DNA from: CAYWIT01 sp964458415
Lineage (GTDB): Bacteria > Pseudomonadota > Alphaproteobacteria > Micavibrionales > UBA2020
Reading direction: 5' to 3'
Length of the DNA stretch: 52,423 bases
Assembly: GCA_964458415.1 (NCBI GenBank)
Contig: CAYWIT010000018.1
Coordinates: 1-52,423 of the forward strand
Shown here one piece after another: positions 21,234 through 30,500 of the stretch. The notes under the pieces are model-generated. The model searched no databases. It was not told where the DNA came from and saw only the letters and a program-made list of their open reading frames with translations. Within the stretch, counting starts at the first letter, position 1; every line of letters starts with the position of its first letter. Made by a program: the position numbers and the translations under genes.

Positions 21234-24200
21234 ATGAATGAAGTCATGAACCTTTTTGGTCAGGTGAGTGGCCCACAAAGCTTCGATCAGATCCGGATCT
21301 CGATCGCGAGCCCGGAACAGGTCCTGTCGTGGTCCTTTGGCGAAATCAAAAAGCCTGAGACAATCAACTATCGTACTTTCAAGCCGGAAAAAGACGGTTT
21401 GTTCTGTGCCCGTATTTTTGGCCCGGTCAAGGATTACGAATGCCTGTGCGGAAAATACAAGCGGATGAAATACAAGGGCATTATCTGCGAGAAGTGCGGC
21501 GTTGAGGTGACGCTCTCCAAGGTGCGCCGTGACCGCATGGGGCATATCCAGCTTGCCTCTCCCGTCGCGCACATCTGGTTCCTGAAATCGCTGCCATGCC
21601 GCATTGGCCTGATGATGGACATGACGCTGAAAGATCTCGAGAAGGTTCTCTATTTCGAAAGCTTCATCGTTATTGATCCGCTGATGACCCCGCTCAAGCC
21701 GCTGCAGCTGCTGACAGAGGAAGAATATGCAGATACGCAAGACAAGTACGGCGAAGATTCCTTCCGTGCCGGCATTGGCGCGGAAGCGCTGAAAGAGCTG
21801 CTGTCTGCCGTCAATCTGGAAAGCGAGAAAACAAAGCTGGAAGAAGAGCTGGCCACCGCAGGCAGTTCTGACGCCAAAAAGAAAAAAATCGTCAAGCGTC
21901 TGAAGCTGATTGATGCATTCCTCTCTTCCGGCACGCGTCCGGAATGGATGATCATGGATGTTGTTCCGGTCATTCCGCCGGAGCTGCGCCCGCTTGTCCC
22001 GCTGGATGGCGGCCGTTTTGCGACATCGGATCTGAACGATCTTTACCGCCGCGTCATCAACCGTAACAACCGCCTGCGTCGCCTGATCGAGCTGCGCGCA
22101 CCGGATATCATCATCCGTAACGAAAAACGGATGTTGCAGGAAGCGGTTGACGCCTTGTTTGACAATGGCCGTCGTGGCCGCGTGATCACCGGCGCCAACA
22201 AGCGGCCGCTGAAATCTCTGGCAGACATGCTGAAGGGGAAACAGGGTCGTTTCCGTCAGAACCTGCTTGGAAAACGTGTCGATTATTCGGGCCGTTCCGT
22301 CATCGTTGTCGGACCGGAGCTGAAACTCCACCAGTGCGGTTTGCCGAAGAAAATGGCGCTCGAGCTGTTCAAGCCGTTTATTTACAACAAGCTTTCGCTA
22401 TACGGGCTGGCGTCGACGATCAAGGCCGCCAAGCGTATGGTTGAAAAAGAACGTCCGGAAGTCTGGGATATCCTCGAGGAAGTCATCCGCGAGCATCCTG
22501 TCATGCTCAACCGCGCGCCGACTTTGCACCGTCTTGGCATTCAGGCTTTCGAGCCTGTCCTGATCGAGGGCAAGGCGCTCCAGCTTCATCCGCTGGTTTG
22601 TACGGCCTTTAACGCCGACTTTGACGGCGACCAGATGGCCGTCCACGTGCCGCTGGCTGTTGAAGCCCAGCTGGAAGCCCGCGTTCTGATGATGTCCACC
22701 AACAACATTCTGCGTCCGGCCGACGGCAAGCCGATTATCGTTCCGTCGCAGGATATCGTTCTTGGCCTGTATTATCTGTCGATGGCTTTCGACGGCATGA
22801 AGGGCGAGGGCGCGATGTTCAAGGATATCGCCGAGATTGAAATGGCGCTGTTCAACAAGACCGTTTCGTTGCACGCGAAAATCAAGGCGCGCTACAACAC
22901 GGTTGACGAGAACAACCAGCCGATTTCGATCGTGGTGGATTCAACGCCGGGCCGGATGCTGATTTCGCAGGTCCTGCCGCGTCATCCGAAAGTTCCATTC
23001 GACGTGATCAACCGTGTTTTGACCAAGAAGGACGTTTCGAACCTGATCGACGTGGTCTATCGCCATTGCGGCCAGAAAGAAACGGTTATCTTCTGCGACC
23101 GCATGATGGCGCTGGGCTTTACCAACGCCTGCAGGGCCGGTATTTCCTTCGGTAAGGATGACCTCATCATTCCGGAAGCGAAAATCAATCTGGTGGCGGA
23201 AGCGAATGCGCGGGTCAAGGAATTCGAGCAGCAGTATCAGGATGGACTGATCACCAAGGGCGAGAAGTACAACAAGGTCGTCGATATCTGGTCTGCTTGT
23301 GCCGATCACGTCACGGAGGAGATGATGAAAGTCATCCAGAAGCCGAAAGAGCCCGGCTTTATCAACTCCGTCTACATGATGGCGCATTCAGGCGCACGCG
23401 GTTCGACCATGCAGATCCGCCAGTTGGCGGCTATGCGTGGCCTGATGGCGAAACCTTCGGGCGAGATTATCGAGACGCCGATTATTTCCAACTTCAAGGA
23501 GGGGCTGACGGTTCTCGAGTACTTCAACTCGACGCACGGTGCGCGTAAAGGTCTGGCCGATACGGCGCTGAAGACGGCGAACTCCGGCTACCTGACGCGC
23601 CGTCTCGTTGACGTTGCACAGGACGCGATTGTGACCGAGGAGGATTGCGGCACGGATACCGGCTTTACGGTGCGTCCGGTCATCGAGGGCGGCGATGTTA
23701 TCGTCAGCCTGTCCGAACGCATTCTAGGCCGGACAGCGGCGAAGGATGTGGTGGATATTCTGACCGGGGAAGTGCTCGTTCCGGCGGGCACGATCATCGA
23801 TGAGGTGATGGCTGAACGCGTGGAAACCGCGGGGATTGACTCGGTTGTCGTCCGTTCTGTCCTGACCTGTCAGAGCAAGGACAACGGCATTTGCAGCAAA
23901 TGCTATGGGCGCGATCTGGCGCGCGGGACGCCGGTCAATATCGGCGAGGCTATCGGCGTTATGGCCGCACAGTCCATCGGCGAACCGGGAACCCAGCTGA
24001 CCATGCGGACGTTCCACATCGGTGGTGCGGCCCAGCGTGGCGCGGCGCAGTCTTCTTCCGAGGCGGCGTTCGATGCGACGGTTGAGATCCGTCACAAAAA
24101 CGTGGTGACGAACTCCGAAGGCGTGAACATCGTCATGGGCCGCAACACCGAAGTTGTGCTGCTTGACAAGCAGGGCCGCGAGCGGGCGAACCATCGCCTG

Positions 24201-25472
24201 CCCTATGGCGCAAAACTTCTTGTCAATGACGGCGACAAGGTCAAGAAAGGAACGAAGCTGGCGGATTGGGATCCCTACACGGTTCCAATTATCACCGAGA
24301 AAGACGGTTCTGCCGTTTATGGCGATCTGATCGACGGCATGTCCATCCACGAGGAAATGGACGAAGCGACGGGGATCTCTTCCAAGGTCGTGACCGACTG
24401 GAGACAGCAACCCAAGGCTGCCACGCTCAAGCCGCGGATCATGCTGACGGATGACAAAGGCAAGGTTATCAAGCTGCCCAACGGGCTTGAGGCCAACTAT
24501 TACATGCCTGTCGGCGCGATCCTGAACGTCGAGAATGCCGCGCATGTGAAGGCGGGCGATATCGTTGCCCGTATCCCGCGCGAAACGTCCAAGACCCGCG
24601 ATATTACCGGGGGTCTGCCGCGCGTGGCCGAGCTGTTCGAAGCCCGCCGTCCGAAGGATTTTGCGATCATGTCCGAAATCGACGGTCAGGTGGAATTCGG
24701 CAAGGATTACAAGTCCAAGCGCCGGATTATCATCAAGCCGACCGATGGCAAGGGCGAGCCCAAGGAATATCTGATTCCCAAAGGCAAGCACGTTGCGGTC
24801 AACGAGGGCGACTATGTCCGCAAGGGCGATCCGCTGCTTGATGGCAGCATGGTGCCGCATGACATTCTGACCGTGATGGGGGTAGAGGCTTTGGCCGATT
24901 ATCTCATCAACGAGGTTCAGGACGTTTACCGCTTGCAGGGTGTGCGGATCAACGACAAGCATATCGAGGTGATCATCCGCCAGATGCTGCAGAAAATCGA
25001 GATCACGGACTCGGGCGACACAACGCTCCTGGCCGGGGAACTGGTGGACCGGCAGGAACTGCACGAGATCAACGCAAAACTCGAAGGCACGGACAAACGG
25101 CCTGCCAAGGGCTTTGCGGTTCTGCAGGGGATCACCAAGGCTTCCTTGCAGACGCGGTCCTTTATCTCGGCCGCTTCCTTCCAGGAAACGACGCGTGTCC
25201 TGACCGAAGCCGCCATCAACGGCAAGGTGGACAAGCTGATCGGCCTCAAGGAAAACGTCATCGTTGGCCGCCTGATTCCGGCGGGGACGGGAGCCTTTGT
25301 CCACAAGCTCAAGCGGATTGCTTCCGAACGCGATACAGCCGCTCTGGCGGCTTCCGCAGCGGCGGCGCCTGCGCTTGAAGGTTCTGGCAATGTTACGCCG
25401 ATCGAGCCTTCCAAAACGGAAGGCGACGTTGGCGGGCATCACGGAAAAGGCCGCGCCGGCGCTGCAGGCTGA
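21234..25472 (+). CDS. rpoC: DNA-directed RNA polymerase subunit beta'
   Basis: The 1412-residue product has the N-terminal zinc ribbon (CLCGKYKRMKYKG…CEKCG), the catalytic NADFDGD with its three Mg-binding Asp, the bridge/trigger region (GARGS, LTMRTFHIGG) and a second zinc site (CGTD…CQSKDNGICSKCYG). GGGAGA lies upstream of the ATG. The C-terminal tail is short, rich in Gly/Ala and His, and variable among alphaproteobacteria. Confidence 0.99.
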   Translation: MNEVMNLFGQVSGPQSFDQIRISIASPEQVLSWSFGEIKKPETINYRTFKPEKDGLFCARIFGPVKDYECLCGKYKRMKYKGIICEKCGVEVTLSKVRRDRMGHIQLASPVAHIWFLKSLPCRIGLMMDMTLKDLEKVLYFESFIVIDPLMTPLKPLQLLTEEEYADTQDKYGEDSFRAGIGAEALKELLSAVNLESEKTKLEEELATAGSSDAKKKKIVKRLKLIDAFLSSGTRPEWMIMDVVPVIPPELRPLVPLDGGRFATSDLNDLYRRVINRNNRLRRLIELRAPDIIIRNEKRMLQEAVDALFDNGRRGRVITGANKRPLKSLADMLKGKQGRFRQNLLGKRVDYSGRSVIVVGPELKLHQCGLPKKMALELFKPFIYNKLSLYGLASTIKAAKRMVEKERPEVWDILEEVIREHPVMLNRAPTLHRLGIQAFEPVLIEGKALQLHPLVCTAFNADFDGDQMAVHVPLAVEAQLEARVLMMSTNNILRPADGKPIIVPSQDIVLGLYYLSMAFDGMKGEGAMFKDIAEIEMALFNKTVSLHAKIKARYNTVDENNQPISIVVDSTPGRMLISQVLPRHPKVPFDVINRVLTKKDVSNLIDVVYRHCGQKETVIFCDRMMALGFTNACRAGISFGKDDLIIPEAKINLVAEANARVKEFEQQYQDGLITKGEKYNKVVDIWSACADHVTEEMMKVIQKPKEPGFINSVYMMAHSGARGSTMQIRQLAAMRGLMAKPSGEIIETPIISNFKEGLTVLEYFNSTHGARKGLADTALKTANSGYLTRRLVDVAQDAIVTEEDCGTDTGFTVRPVIEGGDVIVSLSERILGRTAAKDVVDILTGEVLVPAGTIIDEVMAERVETAGIDSVVVRSVLTCQSKDNGICSKCYGRDLARGTPVNIGEAIGVMAAQSIGEPGTQLTMRTFHIGGAAQRGAAQSSSEAAFDATVEIRHKNVVTNSEGVNIVMGRNTEVVLLDKQGRERANHRLPYGAKLLVNDGDKVKKGTKLADWDPYTVPIITEKDGSAVYGDLIDGMSIHEEMDEATGISSKVVTDWRQQPKAATLKPRIMLTDDKGKVIKLPNGLEANYYMPVGAILNVENAAHVKAGDIVARIPRETSKTRDITGGLPRVAELFEARRPKDFAIMSEIDGQVEFGKDYKSKRRIIIKPTDGKGEPKEYLIPKGKHVAVNEGDYVRKGDPLLDGSMVPHDILTVMGVEALADYLINEVQDVYRLQGVRINDKHIEVIIRQMLQKIEITDSGDTTLLAGELVDRQELHEINAKLEGTDKRPAKGFAVLQGITKASLQTRSFISAASFQETTRVLTEAAINGKVDKLIGLKENVIVGRLIPAGTGAFVHKLKRIASERDTAALAASAAAAPALEGSGNVTPIEPSKTEGDVGGHHGKGRAGAAG

Positions 25473-25508
25473 TGCCGTAGCGTAGCAACGTCATCGTCAT
25501 GAAGAATG

Positions 25509-25550
25509 GCCCCCGGACCTGAACAAACGCAGGCCCGGGGGTTTTCTTTT
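25509..25550 (+). terminator. Strong rho-independent terminator after rpoC
   Basis: CCCCGGACCTG pairs with CAGGCCCGGGG around an 8-nt loop, followed by GTTTTCTTTT. It closes the rplJL-rpoBC transcript and argues against a start for the next gene upstream of 25551. Confidence 0.85.
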
Positions 25551-25565
25551 CCGCGGGGGATGGAT

Positions 25566-25982
25566 ATGGATTTGATCAGACAGCTGAAAATCAGGAGCGA
25601 GTTTGCCGAACGGAGCTATACGCAATGGGTGCTGGCGGGGTCGCTGGCCTTTGCCGAGCGCGCCTTCATCGTCATTATGGCGGGAATTTTTCTTTCCGAC
25701 GCCGAACGGGGTTTTTTGACGATTCCCGGATTTGTCTGCGCTTTGGCCGGGGTTTTCTTCCTCGCCCCTGTCTTCGGTATTTTCGTTTTTCTGACCCACC
25801 GGCTGCTGTTCGTGGTGTTGAAAAGGAAAAAGCAGCTGCCGCCGGACATCAAGGGATTTAAAAGACTTGGCCGGGCAATTTATTTTTTCTGGTTTCCGAT
25901 CGTCTTTTTTGTGACATGGCACGGCGTCAATCTGTTTTACGCCAGCTATGACAGTCTGAAGCCGCTGCTTTTTTTCTGGTAG
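25566..25982 (+). CDS. Small integral membrane protein, function unknown
   Basis: The 138-residue product starts at ATG 25566 with GGGGA 5 nt upstream; the nearby ATG at 25560 is an alternative, and an earlier in-frame start lies inside the rpoC terminator. After a charged N-terminus (IRQLKIRSEFAERSY) come three or four hydrophobic segments (about residues 20–40, 48–80 and 104–125) with a basic KRKKQLPPDIKGFKR loop. No family is recognised. It stands where rpsL–rpsG–fusA often follow rpoC in other bacteria. Confidence 0.65.
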   Translation: MDLIRQLKIRSEFAERSYTQWVLAGSLAFAERAFIVIMAGIFLSDAERGFLTIPGFVCALAGVFFLAPVFGIFVFLTHRLLFVVLKRKKQLPPDIKGFKRLGRAIYFFWFPIVFFVTWHGVNLFYASYDSLKPLLFFW

Positions 25983-26020
25983 ATGGATGCCGGAACGAGT
26001 TACGGCGAATAGCCGTGGCT

Positions 26021-26030
26021 GGCATGACGG
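26021..26030. repeat. Dispersed GGCATGACGG motif next to repeat A
   Basis: The same 10-mer occurs at 26717–26726 (next to repeat B) and 31261–31270 (upstream of parD). It appears to be part of a dispersed intergenic repeat. Confidence 0.45.
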
Positions 26031-26045
26031 AGGAACGTAAGGCAC

Positions 26046-26072
26046 CGTCGTTATTGCTCGATGCAGTTAGGG
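26046..26072 (-). repeat. Repeat A: copy of the 3' end of the large surface-protein gene
   Basis: On the minus strand this 27-nt stretch still reads TGC-ATC-GAG-CAA-TAA (Cys-Ile-Glu-Gln-stop) and then CGACG. It closely matches repeats B (26735–26760) and C (27483–27508). It overlaps the last codons of the broken hepT in another frame. Confidence 0.7.
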
Positions 26073-26398
26073 TATTTTTGAAATATGCCGCTTCAATTCT
26101 GGCAAAGCAATAAAAACGGTGTCCCAGACGATCCGCAAATCTATAAAAGAATATTCATGCACGATAAAATTACGCATCAAACCATTTTTTGCCATGGGAC
26201 ATCGGGGTAGCGTTCTTGCGCGTATTCCGGTGTTTTTCTGGCCGCTTCCCCGATAATCTGAAATCGGCGCAGAACAATGTCCTGAACGTCTTCGTTGGAT
26301 TCAAATTGCGCGTAAGATAAACCAGAAACCGCTTTTTCAATCCTGTCTATGGAATGAAGAATGTCTGAAATGTGATGTTTCCATTCTTTCTCAGACAT
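26067..26398 (-). pseudogene. hepT: HEPN-domain toxin HepT, frameshifted
   Basis: HepT is the HEPN ribonuclease-type toxin of MntA–HepT modules. The open frame from ATG 26398 gives 73 residues (MSEKEWKHHISDILHSIDRI … YPDVPWQKMV) and then stops at 26177. The rest of the domain, MRNFIVHEYSFIDLRIVWDT, follows at once in the next frame and runs to a stop at 26067–26069. Intact homologues read KMVGMRNFIVHEY, and here only two bases (26178–26179) stand between Val and Met, so one base is missing. The lost part holds the catalytic Rx4–6H motif (RNFIVH). Either the toxin is inactivated, a sequencing error occurred, or the frame is recoded. The gene overlaps mntA by 8 bp. Confidence 0.8.
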
Positions 26399-26681
26399 CC
26401 CGCGCCTCGGAAAGAATGCGGCCCCTCAGCAATGGATGCAGTCCACGCAGGGTGACCAGATCTATTTTGCAGCCAAGCTCTTTCTCAAAAGAGGACTGCA
26501 TCTCGGAAAGATCAAAAAGGGTTACGCCTTCCTCCGGCTCGATCAGAAGGTCGATGTCGCTGTCTGGCCGCCCGGTTCCCCGGCTTCTTGACCCGAAAAC
26601 ACGGACGCGACGAAGCTTCATCCCCGAAAACCGGGGCTTCATGTTATGCAGTCTGGAAAAAATTTCTTCATTTGATGCCAT
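26391..26681 (-). CDS. mntA: Nucleotidyltransferase antitoxin MntA
   Basis: The 96-residue product is a minimal nucleotidyltransferase with Gly30-Ser31…Asp42-x-Asp44 (FGSRSRGTGRPDSDIDLLIE), the GSx10DxD motif. In MntA–HepT systems this protein AMPylates the HEPN toxin at a Tyr near its active site and so neutralises it. The start at ATG 26681 is chosen over an in-frame TTG at 26696. A TTGACA −35-like element lies at 26710–26715 on the minus strand. It is intact although its toxin partner is frameshifted. Confidence 0.88.
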   Translation of the reverse strand: MASNEEIFSRLHNMKPRFSGMKLRRVRVFGSRSRGTGRPDSDIDLLIEPEEGVTLFDLSEMQSSFEKELGCKIDLVTLRGLHPLLRGRILSEARDV

Positions 26682-26734
26682 GAGGAATGGTAACAATAAA
26701 TGCTATATATGTCAAGGGCATGACGGGGGTGATG

Positions 26735-26760
26735 CGCCGCTACTGTTCGATGCAGTAGAG
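26735..26760 (-). repeat. Repeat B: copy of the 3' end of the large surface-protein gene
   Basis: The minus strand reads CTC-TAC-TGC-ATC-GAA-CAG-TAG then CGGCG, so Leu-Tyr-Cys-Ile-Glu-Gln-stop with only synonymous differences from repeat C. It lies 4 nt beyond the brnA stop and before mntA. GGCATGACGG lies 8 nt away at 26717–26726. Confidence 0.75.
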
Positions 26761-26764
26761 AGAT

Positions 26765-26998
26765 TCAGGTCCCGTGCTGTTGGGCATAGGCGTCTATAAG
26801 ACTGCGCAGCATCCGCTGATAGGGGACTTTATTGGCCCGCGCCTGCTGCTTGAAAAATTCAAGGCTATCGGCCGTCAGTTCGAGCGTTACCTTGACGGTT
26901 TCCGGGCGTTTAACGAGTTTGGAGGGAGGGGGCAGGAAATCGCGGACGCGTTCCCCCATCTTCATCGGTTCATCAGTGTATTTTGTTTTCTTGCTCAT
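26765..26998 (-). CDS. brnA: Antitoxin BrnA (CopG/ribbon-helix-helix type)
   Basis: The 77-residue product has a charged N-terminal toxin-binding part and a C-terminal ribbon-helix-helix: VKVTLELTADSLEFFKQQAR, then KVPYQRMLRSLIDAYAQQH. BrnA binds BrnT and represses the shared promoter. The ATG at 26998 has GGAAAG upstream and overlaps the end of brnT by 26 bp; toxin-before-antitoxin is the usual brnTA order. Confidence 0.88.
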   Translation of the reverse strand: MSKKTKYTDEPMKMGERVRDFLPPPSKLVKRPETVKVTLELTADSLEFFKQQARANKVPYQRMLRSLIDAYAQQHGT

Positions 26999-27263
26999 AA
27001 CGTTTCTTTCCTTGTCTCCAGTATCCGGCACCATAGATTCTGATACGCTTTTTCCGGGTGCTGAAACGTACGGTCAATATCCCGTCTTTTGTTTTTCCAA
27101 GACAGAAAAACCGTTTTTCCCGGTCTTTTTCATGAGCAAGATCACGAACAATAACCCTCTTGGGATCATCAAAAGCATACTGGGCTTCCTCAAAAGAAAC
27201 GCCATGCTTTTGCTGATTGATCAGGTTCTTGATCTCGTCCCATTCAAAATCAGATTTATACAT
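26973..27263 (-). CDS. brnT: Toxin BrnT (RelE-like ribonuclease)
   Basis: The 96-residue product has the BrnT/DUF497 pattern: FEWDEIKNLINQQKHGVSFEEAQYAFDDP, then AHEKDREKRFFCLGK and ILTVRFSTRKKRIRIYGA. The family folds like RelE and cleaves RNA. The usual C-terminal IxSAR segment reads IYGAGYWRQGKKRYE here, so one commonly conserved Arg is displaced; whether this affects activity is unknown. It starts directly after a perfect palindromic operator, so the pair is presumably autoregulated. Confidence 0.88.
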   Translation of the reverse strand: MYKSDFEWDEIKNLINQQKHGVSFEEAQYAFDDPKRVIVRDLAHEKDREKRFFCLGKTKDGILTVRFSTRKKRIRIYGAGYWRQGKKRYEQENKIH

Positions 27264-27265
27264 AG

Positions 27266-27317
27266 ATTATACCATATTTATTTATGGTATAATATCAATA
27301 CTTGTATGCGCGGTCAA
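27266..27317 (-). promoter_or_regulatory. brnTA promoter and palindromic operator
   Basis: On the minus strand, TTGACC (27317–27312) and TATTAT (27294–27289) are 17 nt apart. The −10 is buried in a perfect 11-bp inverted repeat, ATTATACCATA (27266–27276) and TATGGTATAAT (27283–27293) with a 6-nt spacer. It ends 2 nt before the brnT ATG, a position fit for BrnA repression. Confidence 0.8.
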
Positions 27318-27350
27318 CATTTTTTTGTACCCCACACCGCCATGTCGCCA

Positions 27351-27463
27351 GCATGCTTTGCATGCAGAGCATGCGAGGGCGGCATCCGGCACGCAGCAGT
27401 ATGTTGTCGCAAGATATAAATGCGCCGGAGGCGCTTAAACCAGACCCCGCGCGTTCGCGGGGT
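27351..27463. repeat. Cluster of short perfect hairpins between brnT and the large gene
   Basis: Three palindromes occur within 113 bp: GCATGC-TTT-GCATGC (27351–27365), GCGCC-GGA-GGCGC (27422–27434) and ACCCCGCG-CGTT-CGCGGGGT (27444–27463). They resemble intergenic REP-like elements; no gene is seen in this stretch. The last could terminate the big transcript, but no T-run follows. Confidence 0.5.
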
Positions 27464-27482
27464 GGTATAGCGAAGGGCGCCA

Positions 27483-27508
27483 CGCCGTTACTGCTCGATG
27501 CAGTAGAG
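27483..27508 (-). repeat. Repeat C: the in-gene copy, with 17-nt palindrome
   Basis: This copy is the true 3' end of the large gene (Leu-Tyr-Cys-Ile-Glu-Gln-stop). It contains TACTGC-TCGAT-GCAGTA (27489–27505), a perfect 6-bp inverted repeat around 5 nt. Repeats A and B are degenerate forms of the same palindrome. Confidence 0.75.
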
Positions 27509-30500
27509 GTGATAATAATTTCCAGTATTGAAGCTACAGCTTACGCCACTGAAGCCCCAGTTAATCCACGCTGAGGTTGTTTGGCTGTTCTGGCCGGTAT
27601 GGACATTGTTACCTGACGTACCGCTGGAGGACGACCACGCGGAACAATTCGCATTATCTAAATTTGTCGAATAGTTCAGGCCGTCAGTCCGTGTATTAGA
27701 ATGTGTAAGGTATCCGGCAACCACGGCACCTGTTTCGGTTTGTAAAATAGGGTTGGTCAGGGGGGTGGTGTCTGTTTTCCACAAATTCCCCGTCGTCGTT
27801 ACAATCGTTGTGTTGTCAATGAGTTTTAGAATACTCCAGTTATAGCCAATACGGTTGACGGCTGCTTCTGCCTCGGATACTCCGGAAAGGATCGCTTTCC
27901 AGCTTCCGCCAAGTCCTGCTGCAGTGGCCGCATTGGTGCATGTAATATCCGCTCCTGCAACGCCTGCCAAATTACCATTGTTAACCGCAGATTTTACAAA
28001 CACGCGCTTTACCACTGTTCCGGTCGGATCACCCGTTGTCCACACCCGCCAGGTGATGGCATCGCCATCGCCAATAGTGACCGTCATCAGATAACTGGTA
28101 TTGGCGGCCGCCGGAGAGGTCATGAAAAGCTCTATCTCGTCGCCGTTTGCAACGGTCGTCACGCCCGAGGTTCCGGGGGCGCCGTTAACATTAAAGCCCG
28201 GAGAGCCGGAAGCGCCCGTGATCGTCACCGTCGCATTGACGCCGTTGCCCAACCCTGCCACCGTCACCGCATTCGAGGTCGTTAGCGTGCTGGCGGGGAC
28301 CTGAACGGCGTAGGCGAAATCTCCTGCTGTAGCCGGCATGGAGGGCGTGGTATCCGTCCCCGGATTGTCGGAGACGCAGTAGAGGGCAAAATATTTCCCG
28401 CTTGAACAGTAGTCATCTGCTCCACCAGTATCCAGCCAGTTAGATGACGTGGAGACTGACGATCCCAAACCGGTATCGTTCCCGTTTATTGCTGACCAAT
28501 CCGCGCATGTGTTGTTTGACGTCGCGTATTTTATGCTGCCGTCAGAAGCCGCATTCGTCCAGACTGAATCTGTGGAGGCTGTGGCATTTTCAGTATAAAT
28601 GGCGGCGGCAAGGCTGCCATCCCACAAATCGCTCCAACCGCTGGCCACCGTCGTGCCGTCTGTACGTTTCAGGGTGGCCCAATTAAAGGGGATGCGCGAG
28701 CTTGCAGAAATCGTTGAACTTCCGAGGAGGGCTGTCCAGGTGCCGCTATAACCGGTGGCCGTTGCCGCAGACTGGCATTTGCTGTCCGCCCCGGCAAGAC
28801 CGCCGATTTCTGCTCCATTATATGTTGCAGAGGTCACGAAAATCATGGCATCGCCTGCCGGGTTGGCATAGCCGACATACCATGTGTAACTGTCAGGGCC
28901 GATGGTGAGGGTCATGGTGTTTTTGGTCCCCGCCACGACAGGGGCATCCATGACCAATTGTACCGTCTGGTTGATGGCAGTAAGGGTGCCGCTGGCGGCC
29001 TCCGCCCCGCCGTTGATCTTGACCTTGGGGTTGCCGGTGGCGCTGGTGACTGTCACCGTGACGGGCTGCAGGAAGCCGTCGATGGTGACAGCGGCGGAGC
29101 TGACCCGTGCGCCAGAACTGGTCGTCACGCTCATCGGGAAGGAAACATCATCCGGATTGGTGTCTGCTGTAGCGGAAGGCAATGCCAGATCATCGCGCCG
29201 GACGCAGCGGGTATAGTCGCTGGAGGTTCGGCTGCCGTTGGTTGAAACAGTAGATCCTGTCGACATATTCATACGGATTGCAGCGTTGTAGGAACTGGCA
29301 AGTGATTCGTTAGAGGTTCTGTAGTTGTCCGCTACAAATCCGGTCAGGGTGCCAGCAGCCTTTTGCGGGTAAATCAAGAATTGCATTTCATATTGATTGG
29401 GCAAATACCAGTCTGTCTTGCCGTTATATTCCATCAGGTCGCAATAACTTGCGGCGCCGAAGGTGCCATAGCCAAAGCTGTGCATCGCTGCCATTGTCAC
29501 AGCCTGTTTTGCGCCTTTGCAGCTATGATCGTTGTCCTGACAGATATAAGGCAGCTCTCCGCTCGGACCATAGGCTTTTTGTATGACGGCGGTATCATTG
29601 CCTGAACAGGTCGGGTTGAGGGTGGACCCGTTGCAGCCGCTCGGCATGATGACAAGGTTATAGGTACCCATGCCATCGGCGTCATCCTGATTGCACGCGA
29701 CATAAATCCCGCCACCGCCGGTGCGGCCGGGGGTGCAGCCGAAGCCGCTGGCGGTGCCTTGCAGCGTGGCGAAGGGGTTGTTGTTGGCGGTGATGGTCAG
29801 GTTGCCGGTATAGGTCAGGTTGCCGTTGGCTTTGGGCCGGACAACAATCGTGCAGGCCTCGTTGGTGTCGAGAGGATTGGCGGTGCAGGTATTCGACGTG
29901 ATGGCGAAATTGGTGGTATTGGTCAGCGCCGTCACGGGTGCTGCGGATTGCGTGCTGCCCGTGTTGGTCAGGGTGAAGGTCGTCTCCAGTCCGCAGTTCC
30001 AGCCTGCGACCGAACAGGTGACGGGGTCTTCGTTGGTGGCGCCATCGACGTTCATCGTCGCCGAAGCGGGGGAGAGCACAAGATTGACGCCGGGGATGGA
30101 GAGCGCGAAGGGCCGCCAGCCCGTGCCGTCGCAGAACTCTGGGACTTCAGTCGTGGTGTTGTAACGCACCTCGCCCAGATGGTCGGCGATGCCGTCGACA
30201 GGGTCCAGATCCTCGGTGCAGTCAATGGCCGCATCGGGCTGGAACGTATCCGCCGCGCCACCGCCAGATCCCGCCGCCGCCCAGCCGGAAGCGCCGTTGC
30301 AGACCTCCAGCCCCGGGGTCGCGGTGTTATAGCGGATCATGCCGACGTTGACGCCCGCCGCACAGGCGGAAATCGTCGCCTCCGTTCCGGGCTTGATCCC
30401 GCCAGCCGCGATGATGCTGCCGGTGCCGCCGCCGCCCGCGCTGATCTCGAGATCCTTGGCGATCTCGGCCACATCAGGGTCGCCGGCCTTGAGCGACCAG

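Noticed and set aside
26046..26072. Classical integron attC site
   Set aside because: Repeat A shows CCTAAC, close to a core-site half, but the paired GTTRRRY half and the long imperfect stem are not seen, and no integrase gene is in the window.
26046..27508. CRISPR array
   Set aside because: Three similar repeats are present, but the spacing is 690–750 bp and filled with genes; there are no regular short spacers and no cas genes.
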